Under the pieces are notes generated by a model, which was not told where the DNA came from, searched no databases, and saw nothing but the letters and a program-made list of their open reading frames with translations. A DNA stretch of 64,000 bases. Origin: Streptomyces iakyrus (GTDB lineage Bacteria; Actinomycetota; Actinomycetes; Streptomycetales; Streptomycetaceae). The DNA lies in the NCBI RefSeq assembly GCF_000717055.1, contig NZ_JNXI01000002.1, positions 186,001-250,000 on the forward strand, read 5' to 3'. The first letter of the stretch is position 1; each line of letters begins with the position of its first letter. The position numbers and the translations under genes were made by a program. Positions 28,219 through 35,767 of the stretch are shown here, in pieces.

Positions 28219-30534
28219 TCAGGCGCCGACGTAGGCGGCCAGGTGTTCGCCGGTGAGGGTGGGGCGGGCGGCGACGAGGTCGGCCGGGGTGCCCTCGAAG
28301 ACGATCCGGCCGCCGTCGTGTCCGGCGCCGGGGCCAAGGTCGATGATCCAGTCCGCGTGCGCCATCACCGCCTGGTGGTGCTCAATGACGATGACCGACT
28401 TGCCGGAGTCGACCAGCCGGTCCAGCAGCCCGAGCAACTGCTCGACGTCGGCGAGGTGCAGACCTGTGGTCGGCTCGTCCAGGACGTAGATCCCGCCCTT
28501 GTCCGCCATGTGCGTGGCCAGCTTCAGCCGCTGCCGCTCACCGCCGGAGAGCGTCGTCAACGGCTGCCCCAGGGTCAGGTAGCCGAGCCCGACGTCAGCG
28601 AGCCGGCCGAGGATGGCATGGGCGGCGGGGACGCGCGCCTCACCTGCACGGAAGAACTCCTCCGCCTCTGTCACCGGCATCGCCAGCACCTCGCTGATGT
28701 CCCGCCCGCCGAGCCGGTACTCCAGCACCGCGGCCTGGAACCGCTTGCCCCCGCACTCCTCGCAGGTGGTGGCGACTCCGGCCATCATCGCCAGGTCGGT
28801 GTAGATCACCCCGGCGCCGTTGCAGGTGGGGCAGGCGCCCTCGGAGTTGGCGCTGAACAGGGCGGGCTTGACGCCGTTGGCCTTGGCGAAGGCCTTGCGG
28901 ATCGGCTCCAGCAGACCGGTGTAGGTGGCCGGATTGCTGCGCCGTGAGCCGCGGATGGGCGCCTGGTCGACCGACACCACACCCGCGCCGGCCGGGATCG
29001 ACCCGTGCAGCAGCGAACTCTTGCCGGACCCGGCTACCCCGGTCACCACGGTCAGCACCCCGAGCGGGACGTCGACGTCGACACCGCGGAGGTTGTTCGC
29101 CCGCGCCCCGCGGATCTCCAGCGCACCGTCCGGCTTGCGCACCGACTCCTTCAGCGACGCCCGGTCGTCGACGTGACGGCCGGTCAGCGTGCCGCTGGCC
29201 CGCAGCCCTTCGACGCTGCCCTCGAAGCAGACGGTGCCACCGGCCGTCCCGGCGCCGGGCCCCAGATCTATCACATGGTCCGCGATGGCGATGACTTCGG
29301 GCTTGTGCTCCACCACGAGCACGGTGTTGCCCTTGTCCCGCAGCCGCAGCAGCAGGCCGTTCATCCGCTGGATGTCATGGGGGTGCAGACCTGTGCTGGG
29401 CTCGTCGAAGACATAGGTGACGTCGGTGAGCGAGGAGCCGAGATGGCGCACCATCTTCACGCGCTGCGCCTCACCGCCCGACAGCGTGCCCGCGGGCCGC
29501 TCCAGCGACAGATAGCCGAGCCCGATCTCGACGAACGAGTCGAGGGTCTGCCGCAGTGTCGCCAGCAGAGGTGCCACCGACGGCTCGTCCAGTCCGCGCA
29601 CCCACTCGGCCAGGTCCCGGACCTCCATTGCGCACGCGTCGGCGATGTTGATCCCCTTGATCCTGGACGCCCGGGCCGCCTCGCCCAGCCGGGTCCCGTC
29701 GCAGCCGGGGCAGGTGACGAAGGTGACCGCCCGGTCCACGAACGCCCGGACGTGCGGCTGCAACCCGTCCTTGTCCTTGGCGAGCATCGACCTGCGCACC
29801 TTGGGGATCAGTCCCTCGTAGGTGACGTTGATGGCGTCGACCTTCACCTTGGTCGGCTCGCGGTGCAGGAAGTCGTGCAGTTCCGTCTCGGTGTAGTCGC
29901 GGACCGGCTTGTCGGGGTCGACGAAACCCGACCCGGCGAAGATCCGCACGAACCAGCTGCCCGCCTTGTAGCCGGGGACGGTGATCGCGCCCTCGTTGAG
30001 CGACTTGGTCTCGTCGTAGAACTGCGTCAGATCGAGGTCGGTCACATGGCCCGTGCCCTCGCACCGGGGACACGCGCCGGCAGGCTGGTTGAAGCTGTAG
30101 TGGAACGGAGGCCCGGCGCTCGGCTCGCCGAGCCGGCTGAAGACGATCCGCAGCATGGCGTTGGCGTCGGTCGCGGTGCCGACGGTGGAGCGTGCGTTGG
30201 CGCCCATCCGCTCCTGGTCGACGATGATCGCCGTGGTCAGCCCCTCCAGCACGTCTACCTCAGGCCGCGCCAGCGTCGGCATGAAGGTCTGTAAGAAGGC
30301 GCTGTATGTCTCGTTGATCAGCCGCTGCGACTCCGCGGCGATCGTGTCGAACACCAGTGAACTCTTGCCGGATCCGGAGACGCCGGTCAGCACCGTCAGC
30401 CGCCGCTTCGGGATCTCGACGCTGACGTCCTTGAGGTTGTTCACCCGCGCGCCCTGCACGCGGATCGTGTCGTGACTGTCGGCGATACGACGCGGCGCGC
30501 CCGGCGTCGTGTCCGTCCTCGCGACCATGCTCAT
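28219..30534 (-). CDS. Class II UvrA-like ABC ATPase, actinomycin self-resistance
   Basis: Protein of 771 aa with two ABC ATPase halves: GVSGSGKSS at 51-59, LSGGEAQR and DEPSTGLHP in the first, and GVAGSGKSS, LSGGERQR and DEPTTGLH in the second. Zinc-finger modules CPRC, CPGC, CPTC and CEEC are present. It is about 170-200 residues shorter than housekeeping UvrA (about 950-990), consistent with loss of the UvrB-binding region, as in the drug-resistance UvrA proteins of intercalator producers (DrrC; AcmrC in actinomycin clusters). It probably clears the drug from DNA. The start is ATG at 30534 with a GGGAG/AGGA stretch upstream; a longer frame to 30750 lacks support. One TTA codon lies at 30294-30292. 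It is the last cluster gene before an IS relic. Confidence 0.92.
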   Translation of the reverse strand: MSMVARTDTTPGAPRRIADSHDTIRVQGARVNNLKDVSVEIPKRRLTVLTGVSGSGKSSLVFDTIAAESQRLINETYSAFLQTFMPTLARPEVDVLEGLTTAIIVDQERMGANARSTVGTATDANAMLRIVFSRLGEPSAGPPFHYSFNQPAGACPRCEGTGHVTDLDLTQFYDETKSLNEGAITVPGYKAGSWFVRIFAGSGFVDPDKPVRDYTETELHDFLHREPTKVKVDAINVTYEGLIPKVRRSMLAKDKDGLQPHVRAFVDRAVTFVTCPGCDGTRLGEAARASRIKGINIADACAMEVRDLAEWVRGLDEPSVAPLLATLRQTLDSFVEIGLGYLSLERPAGTLSGGEAQRVKMVRHLGSSLTDVTYVFDEPSTGLHPHDIQRMNGLLLRLRDKGNTVLVVEHKPEVIAIADHVIDLGPGAGTAGGTVCFEGSVEGLRASGTLTGRHVDDRASLKESVRKPDGALEIRGARANNLRGVDVDVPLGVLTVVTGVAGSGKSSLLHGSIPAGAGVVSVDQAPIRGSRRSNPATYTGLLEPIRKAFAKANGVKPALFSANSEGACPTCNGAGVIYTDLAMMAGVATTCEECGGKRFQAAVLEYRLGGRDISEVLAMPVTEAEEFFRAGEARVPAAHAILGRLADVGLGYLTLGQPLTTLSGGERQRLKLATHMADKGGIYVLDEPTTGLHLADVEQLLGLLDRLVDSGKSVIVIEHHQAVMAHADWIIDLGPGAGHDGGRIVFEGTPADLVAARPTLTGEHLAAYVGA

Positions 30535-30839
30535 TCCTGTCTCCCTCTGTCCCGGCCGGGCCGCCGTCACGGCCTCATCCCCCGTTCGCTCGAAACGATC
30601 TAACCAGTTCTCAGAAGAGCGCGCCGAAAGGGAAGTTGCGATGCGCTGGGCTCGCTGGTGGCAGGTGGAAACACAACGGCCAAGTGGATCGTGTCCCGCC
30701 GAGTGGAGCGGGTCGAGCGCCTCAAACGCGCGGGTGTCTGCCCGGGGCATGCATCCGCTGTCGTTGAATGCTCCCCGAACAAGGACAGGTCATCGCGAGT
30801 CTTTCTGGTGAAAAGGCAGTTCGACCGGATGAGCGCTGG
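30535..30839. promoter_or_regulatory. Upstream region of the UvrA-like gene with an imperfect cluster operator
   Basis: These 305 bases carry no credible gene. At 30692-30701 TGTCCCGCCG repeats one half of the cluster palindrome and is followed 4 bases later by GAGCGGG, giving an imperfect dyad 158 bases before the uvrA start. The right part may be the non-coding left end of the IS256-type element whose transposase start is at 30840; I could not identify a terminal inverted repeat. Confidence 0.4.
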
Positions 30840-30923
30840 ATGACCGTGTCTCAGTCTGACTTGATGCGGCTGCTGGAGTCACTGCGTACGGCCGACGGTG
30901 TTGCGGCGGGCGCGGGCCCGTGA
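30840..30923 (+). pseudogene. IS256-family transposase relic, first 20 codons
   Basis: Starting with ATG at 30840 the frame reads MTVSQSDLMRLL and continues ESLRTADG, then departs into alanine/glycine codons and stops at 30923. The first 20 residues are those I know from the N-terminus of a common Streptomyces IS256 (mutator) transposase of about 400 aa. The match ends near 30899, where the antisense P450 coding sequence begins, so the element was cut by deletion or recombination. It marks the right border of the actinomycin cluster. The identification is from memory and rests on a short match. Confidence 0.65.
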
Positions 30924-32167
30924 GCGGGTGCCGGTGCCCGGACGGCGTCCAGGACGAAGCCGCTGCGGACCCGGGCCGGCATGCGGTTCAGCGGGATCCG
31001 CAGGTCCTGGTCGGGCACGTCGTACGTGAGCAGGGCCAGCCGTGGCCCGAGGGTGCGCAGCAGGGCGATCGTGACGTCCTCGCCGGGGCAGCGGTGCCCG
31101 GTGTCGCGGTCGCCGCCGCCCTGGGGGATCAGTTCGTCGGCCCGGGGCGGCCGCTGGAGGAAGCGCTGCGGTTCGAAGGTGTACGGGTCGTCCCAGAGGG
31201 CGGGATCGTGGTTCTGCCCGTAGAGGTCGAGCAGGATCAGCGTGCCGGACCGGATCGGTTCGCCCTGCCACTCCAGATCGGTGGCGGCCCGGCCGCCGAC
31301 GAAGGGCGCGAAGGGGTAGAAGCGCCGCAGCTCGTGGGCGAACGCCACGGCGTAGGCGGGATCGTCGCCGGTCAGGCGGTCCCGCAGATCGGGCCTGAGG
31401 CGCAGCGCGTGAGCTGCGTAGGTGACGAACCAGCACACCGCGGCCGTCGGGCGGATGACGTTGAGCAGTTCGACCGCGGTCGTGTGCGGATCGAGGAGCC
31501 GGCCGTCGGCGTCCCGGTGCCGGACGATCCCCTCCAGCGCCGACCCGGCCGGCGCGGTCGCGGCCCCGGCCCGTACGTCCTCGACCAGGCGTCCCAGCCA
31601 GGCCTCGCAGCGGGCCCGTGCCCGGCGGGCCCGCCAGTGGCGCGGGCCGGGGCTGGCGAAACCGTCGACCATGGCGACGAGGTCCCGGGCCAGGGGGCCG
31701 GCGTCCTCGACGGCGATTCCGGCCCACTGGCACACGCCCCGGGCCAGGACGCGGCTCGTCTCGTCGAACAGCACGACCCGGCGGCCGGACCACGACTCCA
31801 CCGCCTCGTCCCACTCCGCGGCGACGCGGTCCACCAGACCGGCGACCGCCTCCGCCCCGGTGAGCAGGGAGACGAACATCCCCTTGCGTACGCGGTGCTC
31901 CGGCCCGTCCAGGGTGTGCACGGCTCCGTGCCCGAAGAGCGTGCTCAGTACCGGCCCGGGCAGTGCCGCCCGGCGCTCCACGTGCCGCTCGTCGTAGAAG
32001 AACCGCACGGCGTCGGGGCCGTGCAGGACGACCACCGGCTGCCCCATGAGCCGGGTGCGTACGAGCGGAGCGGCGGTGCGGCGCCTCCGGTCGGGCAGCC
32101 ATGCGTATCCCTTGGCCAGGAGGGCGAGTGAGCTGTCGGCGACAGGTGCACGGAGACGGGGATCCAT
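30851..32167 (-). CDS. CYP152-type cytochrome P450 (fatty-acid peroxygenase), 3' end altered
   Basis: Heme-thiolate protein of 438 aa. The heme-binding GHRCPGE motif has Cys at 360. The distal helix reads L-L-N-V-I-R-P-T-A-A-V, with Arg-Pro in place of the usual acidic residue-Thr, the signature of CYP152 peroxygenases that hydroxylate or decarboxylate fatty acids with H2O2. It has no ferredoxin or reductase partner nearby. The start chosen is ATG at 32167; upstream ribosome-site support is weak and a longer N-terminus is possible. The last 15 or so codons (30854-30899) are the antisense of the IS256 relic, so the native C-terminus has been replaced. The signature places it in a fatty-acid family, so it is unlikely to oxidise actinomycin; it belongs to the flanking chromosome. 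Confidence 0.85.
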   Translation of the reverse strand: MDPRLRAPVADSSLALLAKGYAWLPDRRRRTAAPLVRTRLMGQPVVVLHGPDAVRFFYDERHVERRAALPGPVLSTLFGHGAVHTLDGPEHRVRKGMFVSLLTGAEAVAGLVDRVAAEWDEAVESWSGRRVVLFDETSRVLARGVCQWAGIAVEDAGPLARDLVAMVDGFASPGPRHWRARRARARCEAWLGRLVEDVRAGAATAPAGSALEGIVRHRDADGRLLDPHTTAVELLNVIRPTAAVCWFVTYAAHALRLRPDLRDRLTGDDPAYAVAFAHELRRFYPFAPFVGGRAATDLEWQGEPIRSGTLILLDLYGQNHDPALWDDPYTFEPQRFLQRPPRADELIPQGGGDRDTGHRCPGEDVTIALLRTLGPRLALLTYDVPDQDLRIPLNRMPARVRSGFVLDAVRAPAPAHGPAPAATPSAVRSDSSSRIKSD

Positions 32168-32309
32168 GGCGCGGCGAGTGCCCACCGGACCCGCCGGGAA
32201 ACCGGGGGCACGCACGGGCACCCCTGCGGCCCGCGGCGGGGCGGCTGAGCAGGGCAGCCGCCGGACAGTGCCCGGTTTGCCCCCGGTGGCGACGGGGACC
32301 CGGCGGAGC

Positions 32310-33269
32310 ATGAGCGCACCCCCACGCCGCCGCCTGCTGCGGCAGAACCGGATCCTGTGGCTGCTGGACCGCCTGGAGCGGGAGCCCAGGGCCGACGCGC
32401 TGATCGACACGCTCCGCAAGGGCGTGCGGGCCCTTCCCCTGGGGCGTGGCCGGGATTTGCTGCACGGCAGGTGGCTGGGGCACCCGGTGCATCCGCTGAT
32501 GGTGCAGGTGCCCATCGGATCCTGGCTGTCGGCGGCCGTGCTGGACCTGCGCCCCGGCCGCTCGCGCGAGTCGGGGCTGCTGGTCGGGGTCGGGCTGGGC
32601 GCCGCGGCCCCCGCGGCCGTGGCCGGCTGGGTGGACTGGGCGGAGCTGCACCACCCCCAGCAGCGGGTCGGGCTGGTGCACGCCCTGTCGAACACTGCGG
32701 CCGTCGGCCTGTACGCCGCCTCGCTCGTCAGCCGCGTCAAGGGACGCGAGGGGGCGGGCCGGGCCTACGGCTTCCTGGGGCTGACGGCCGTCGGGGTCGG
32801 GGGCATGCTGGGCGGCCACCTGGCCTACCGGCAGGCCTCCGGCGCCAATCACGCCGAGGAGGTCACGCACGTCGTCTCCGCGGGCTGGCACCCGGTCGGA
32901 AGCGTCGACGAGTTCCCCGCCGGTGAGCCGGTGCGGCGCAGCGTGGACGACGTGCCCGTGCTGGTGGTGCGCGAGTCCGGCGGGGCGGTCCACGCGCTGG
33001 CCGAGCGGTGCAGCCATCTCGCGGGGCCGCTGTCCGAGGGCACCGTCGAGGACGGGTGTGTGCGGTGCCCGTGGCACGGCAGCGTGTTCCGGCTGTCCGA
33101 CGGCTGGAACGTACGCGGACCGGCCACCGCCCCCCAGCCCTCCTTCGAGACGCGGATCACCGGCGGGCACGTCGAGGTGCGGCTGCGCCACCAGAACGGC
33201 GGAGAGCCGGCCCCACAGGGCACGACGACACGATCGGGGGCTGCCCATGGGCACGGCGACCATGACTGA
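32310..33269 (+). CDS. DUF2231 membrane protein fused to a Rieske [2Fe-2S] domain
   Basis: Protein of 319 aa. Residues 1-190 form a DUF2231-type membrane part with L-G-H-P-V-H-P-L-M and four hydrophobic helices. Residues 200-300 form a Rieske ferredoxin domain with C-S-H-L-A-G-P-L and C-P-W-H-G-S-V-F supplying the two Cys and two His cluster ligands. Such fusions are common in Streptomyces; the electron partner is not known. The ATG at 32310 fits the conserved N-terminus, with GGCGGAG just upstream. It is divergent from the P450 gene and its 3' end overlaps the next gene by 23 bases, so the two are co-translated. Confidence 0.88.
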   Translation: MSAPPRRRLLRQNRILWLLDRLEREPRADALIDTLRKGVRALPLGRGRDLLHGRWLGHPVHPLMVQVPIGSWLSAAVLDLRPGRSRESGLLVGVGLGAAAPAAVAGWVDWAELHHPQQRVGLVHALSNTAAVGLYAASLVSRVKGREGAGRAYGFLGLTAVGVGGMLGGHLAYRQASGANHAEEVTHVVSAGWHPVGSVDEFPAGEPVRRSVDDVPVLVVRESGGAVHALAERCSHLAGPLSEGTVEDGCVRCPWHGSVFRLSDGWNVRGPATAPQPSFETRITGGHVEVRLRHQNGGEPAPQGTTTRSGAAHGHGDHD

Positions 33270-33795
33270 CAGCCGCCTCGCGCACCGGCTGCACGGAGCG
33301 CTCCGGCGCACCCGCCGGGACTACGCGGCGGGGCACGACCGCCCGCTGGGCGGCTATCTCGCGGCCATGGCCGGATTCGCGGCCTGCACGGCGGCCTGGA
33401 CCACGGCCGTACGGCGCAGCGGGCGCCCGCTGCCCGACCGGCCCGAGCCGTGGGACGTGGTCCTGATGTCGGTGGCCACGTTCCGGCTGAGCCGGCTGCT
33501 GAGCAAGGCCTCGGTGACCAGCCCGCTGCGGGCTCCCTTCACCCGGTACGTCGGGCCGCAGGGCCCCGCCGAACTGCACGAGGAGGCGCAGTCCGAGCAG
33601 GGGAAGCACACCGTCGGCGAACTCGCGACCTGCCCGTTCTGCGTGAGCGTCTGGGTGGCGTCGGGCCTGACCGCCGGCCGGCTGCTCTGGCCGCGCGCCA
33701 CCCGGACGGCCATGGGCACGCTCACCGCCCTGGCCGGGGCGGACGCGCTGCAACTGGCGTACGGCGCCCTGGTGGACAAGGCGACGGGCGACTGA
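33247..33795 (+). CDS. DUF1360 membrane protein
   Basis: Protein of 182 aa with hydrophobic segments near residues 40-60, 130-150 and 155-170 and the DUF1360 hallmarks: V-A-T-F-R-L-S-R-L in the middle and T-C-P-F-C-V-S-V-W later. The function of the family is unknown. It starts inside the preceding gene (ATG at 33247; a second in-frame ATG at 33262), so it is in one operon with the DUF2231-Rieske protein. Confidence 0.85.
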   Translation: MGTATMTDSRLAHRLHGALRRTRRDYAAGHDRPLGGYLAAMAGFAACTAAWTTAVRRSGRPLPDRPEPWDVVLMSVATFRLSRLLSKASVTSPLRAPFTRYVGPQGPAELHEEAQSEQGKHTVGELATCPFCVSVWVASGLTAGRLLWPRATRTAMGTLTALAGADALQLAYGALVDKATGD

Positions 33796-33886
33796 CCGCG
33801 CACCGGAGACCCCCTGGGCGCCTTCACCCTCACACACCCCGAGGACCGGATGAATCCGGACGCGGCACCCCCCTGTCAAGGCAGTA

Positions 33887-33905
33887 TTAGGTTAGGCTAA
33901 CCTTC
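33887..33905 (+). promoter_or_regulatory. Iron box (IdeR/DmdR operator)
   Basis: TTAGGTTAGGCTAACCT is a near-perfect copy of the 19-bp actinobacterial iron box (consensus TTAGGTTAGGCTAACCTAA), with only the last two bases differing. It ends 5 bases before the GTG of the ABC transporter ATPase, so the iron-loaded DmdR/IdeR repressor would block this operon. Confidence 0.93.
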
Positions 33906-33910
33906 GCCGC

Positions 33911-34780
33911 GTGAGATCTGGTGAAGAAACGGCCGGCGGACTGCGTCTGCGCGGGCATCAGCTGTCGGCCACGGGCGTGACCGTGTCGTACGACGGCACG
34001 GACGTCGTACACGACGCGGCGATCGTGCTGCGGCCCGGCGAGGTGACCGTCCTGGTCGGTCCCAACGGCAGCGGGAAGTCGACGCTGCTGCGGACCATCG
34101 CCCGGCTCCAGCGGGCCCGCCGGGCCGAGATCGGTATCGACGGCGACACCGACGGCCTCGCCCTGTCCGCCCGGGAGTTCGCCCGGTACGTGGCCCTGCT
34201 GACCCAGGGGCGTCCCACACCGAGCGGGCTGACCGTGCGGGATCTCGTCGAGTTCGGCCGCTACCCGTACCGGGGCCGCTTCGGCCGGCCGGATCCGGAC
34301 GCGCCCGCCGCCGTCGAACGGGCGCTGGCGCTGACCGGGGTGACGGACCTGGCCGAGCGCGGCGCCGACCACCTCTCCGGGGGGCAGTTGCAGCGCGTGT
34401 GGCTCGCGAGCTGCCTCGCCCAGGAGACCGGCGTCCTGCTGCTGGACGAGCCGACGACCTATCTCGACCTGCGCTACCAGATCGAACTCCTCGACCTCGT
34501 CCGCGACCTGGCGGACGACCACGGGATCGCCGTCGGGGTCGTGCTGCACGACCTCGACCAGGCAGCGGCCATCGCCGACCGGATCACGCTGCTCGAAGCG
34601 GGCCGCATCGTCGCCGACGGCCGGCCCGAGGAGATCCTGACCCCGGAGCGGCTGACCGCCGTCTACGGCATCCGGATCGACGTCGACACAGACCCCCACA
34701 CCGGCCGGATTCGGACCCGTCCGATCGGCCGGCACCACACCCGCTCCAACCGAAGCGAAAGGCTCGGCACCACCTCATGA
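33911..34780 (+). CDS. Ferric-siderophore ABC transporter, ATP-binding protein (FecE type)
   Basis: ATPase of 289 aa that would power ferric-siderophore uptake at the inner face of the membrane. Walker A is G-P-N-G-S-G-K-S-T near 56, the signature is L-S-G-G-Q-L-Q-R near 158, and Walker B is L-L-L-D-E-P-T-T near 177. The GTG start at 33911 sits directly downstream of the iron box; a leaderless or very short-leader message is possible because no clear ribosome site fits between them. The stop overlaps the next start as ATGA. The order ATPase, binding protein, permease makes a complete importer. Confidence 0.92.
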   Translation: MRSGEETAGGLRLRGHQLSATGVTVSYDGTDVVHDAAIVLRPGEVTVLVGPNGSGKSTLLRTIARLQRARRAEIGIDGDTDGLALSAREFARYVALLTQGRPTPSGLTVRDLVEFGRYPYRGRFGRPDPDAPAAVERALALTGVTDLAERGADHLSGGQLQRVWLASCLAQETGVLLLDEPTTYLDLRYQIELLDLVRDLADDHGIAVGVVLHDLDQAAAIADRITLLEAGRIVADGRPEEILTPERLTAVYGIRIDVDTDPHTGRIRTRPIGRHHTRSNRSERLGTTS

Positions 34781-35760
34781 GACGTCTCCTGCTCACCGCG
34801 GCCACCACCACCGCCGCGGCGCTCACCCTCGCCGCCTGCGGCACCACCGAGCCGGCCGCCGACAGCGCGAAGAAGAAGACCTCCGAGGCCATCAGCCTCA
34901 CCGACTCCACCGGCGCCAAGGTGAAGCTGGACGGCCCCGCCAAGAAGGTCGTCGCCACCGAGTGGAACGAGGTCGAGAGCCTCATCACCCTCGGCGTCGA
35001 CCCGGTCGGCGTCGCCGACGTCAAGGGCTACAAGACCTGGGACACCGCCGTCCCGCTGAAGAACGAGCCGAAGGACATCGGCACCCGCGGCGAGCCCAGC
35101 ATGGACACCATCGCCTCGCTCGGCCCCGACCTGATCGTGGCCAGCTCCGACCTGCCGGACGCGGCCGTGAAGCAGCTGCGGAAGATAGCCCCGGTCCTGG
35201 AGATCAAGTCGGCGGACGCCTCCGACCAGATCGGGCAGATGTTCACCAACCTCGACCTCATCGCCAAGGCCACCGGCACCACCGACAAGGCCGAGGCCGC
35301 GCGCAAGAGCTTCGAGGCCAAGGTCGCCGAGGGCAAGAAGACCCTCGCCGACGCGAAGCTCGCCGGCACCGACGTCGCCTTCGCCGACGGCTACGTGACG
35401 TCGAACCAGGTCTCCCTGCGCCCCTACACCAGCGGCTCCCTCATCGGCGCCGTCAACGAGCAGCTCGGCCTGAAGAACGCCTGGAAGGTCAAGGGCGACC
35501 CGGCCTACGGCCTCGGCACCACCGACGTGGAGGGCCTCACCGCCCTGCCGAAGGACGTGCAGTTCGCCTACATCGGCAACGACGGCGACAAGTCCAGCAA
35601 CCCGTTCTCCGGCCAGCTCAAGAAGAACGCGGTGTGGACCTCCCTGCCGTTCGTGAAGGCGGACCGGGTGCACCGGCTGCCCGACGGCATCTGGATGTTC
35701 GGCGGTCCCGAGTCGATGGAGGCGTACATCGACGCCCTCGTCGGCGCGCTGAAGAAGTAG
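34777..35760 (+). CDS. Ferric-siderophore-binding lipoprotein (FecB type)
   Basis: Lipoprotein of 327 aa with a signal peptide ending in the lipobox L-A-A-C (Cys 21), so it is anchored outside the membrane. The periplasmic-binding-protein-2 fold typical of iron-siderophore receptors follows: V-V-A-T-E-W-N-E-V-E near 62 and L-G-P-D-L-I-V-A-S near 117. It captures the ferri-siderophore and delivers it to the fused permease encoded next. The Lys-rich segment after the lipobox is a linker. The start ATG overlaps the ATPase stop, and 7 bases separate it from the permease gene. The siderophore is not identifiable from sequence; the product of the two NIS synthetases at 40-43 kb is a candidate. Confidence 0.93.
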   Translation: MRRLLLTAATTTAAALTLAACGTTEPAADSAKKKTSEAISLTDSTGAKVKLDGPAKKVVATEWNEVESLITLGVDPVGVADVKGYKTWDTAVPLKNEPKDIGTRGEPSMDTIASLGPDLIVASSDLPDAAVKQLRKIAPVLEIKSADASDQIGQMFTNLDLIAKATGTTDKAEAARKSFEAKVAEGKKTLADAKLAGTDVAFADGYVTSNQVSLRPYTSGSLIGAVNEQLGLKNAWKVKGDPAYGLGTTDVEGLTALPKDVQFAYIGNDGDKSSNPFSGQLKKNAVWTSLPFVKADRVHRLPDGIWMFGGPESMEAYIDALVGALKK

Positions 35761-35767
35761 CGGGGCC

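Noticed and set aside
30600..30782. Short minus-strand frame upstream of the UvrA-like gene as a separate gene or as its N-terminus
   Set aside because: No ribosome site, no recognised domain, and the conserved UvrA N-terminus begins at 30534.
30851..32167. P450 as an actinomycin-tailoring enzyme (X-type proline oxidation)
   Set aside because: The distal-helix Arg-Pro marks a CYP152 fatty-acid peroxygenase, and the gene lies beyond the IS relic, so it belongs to the flanking chromosome.
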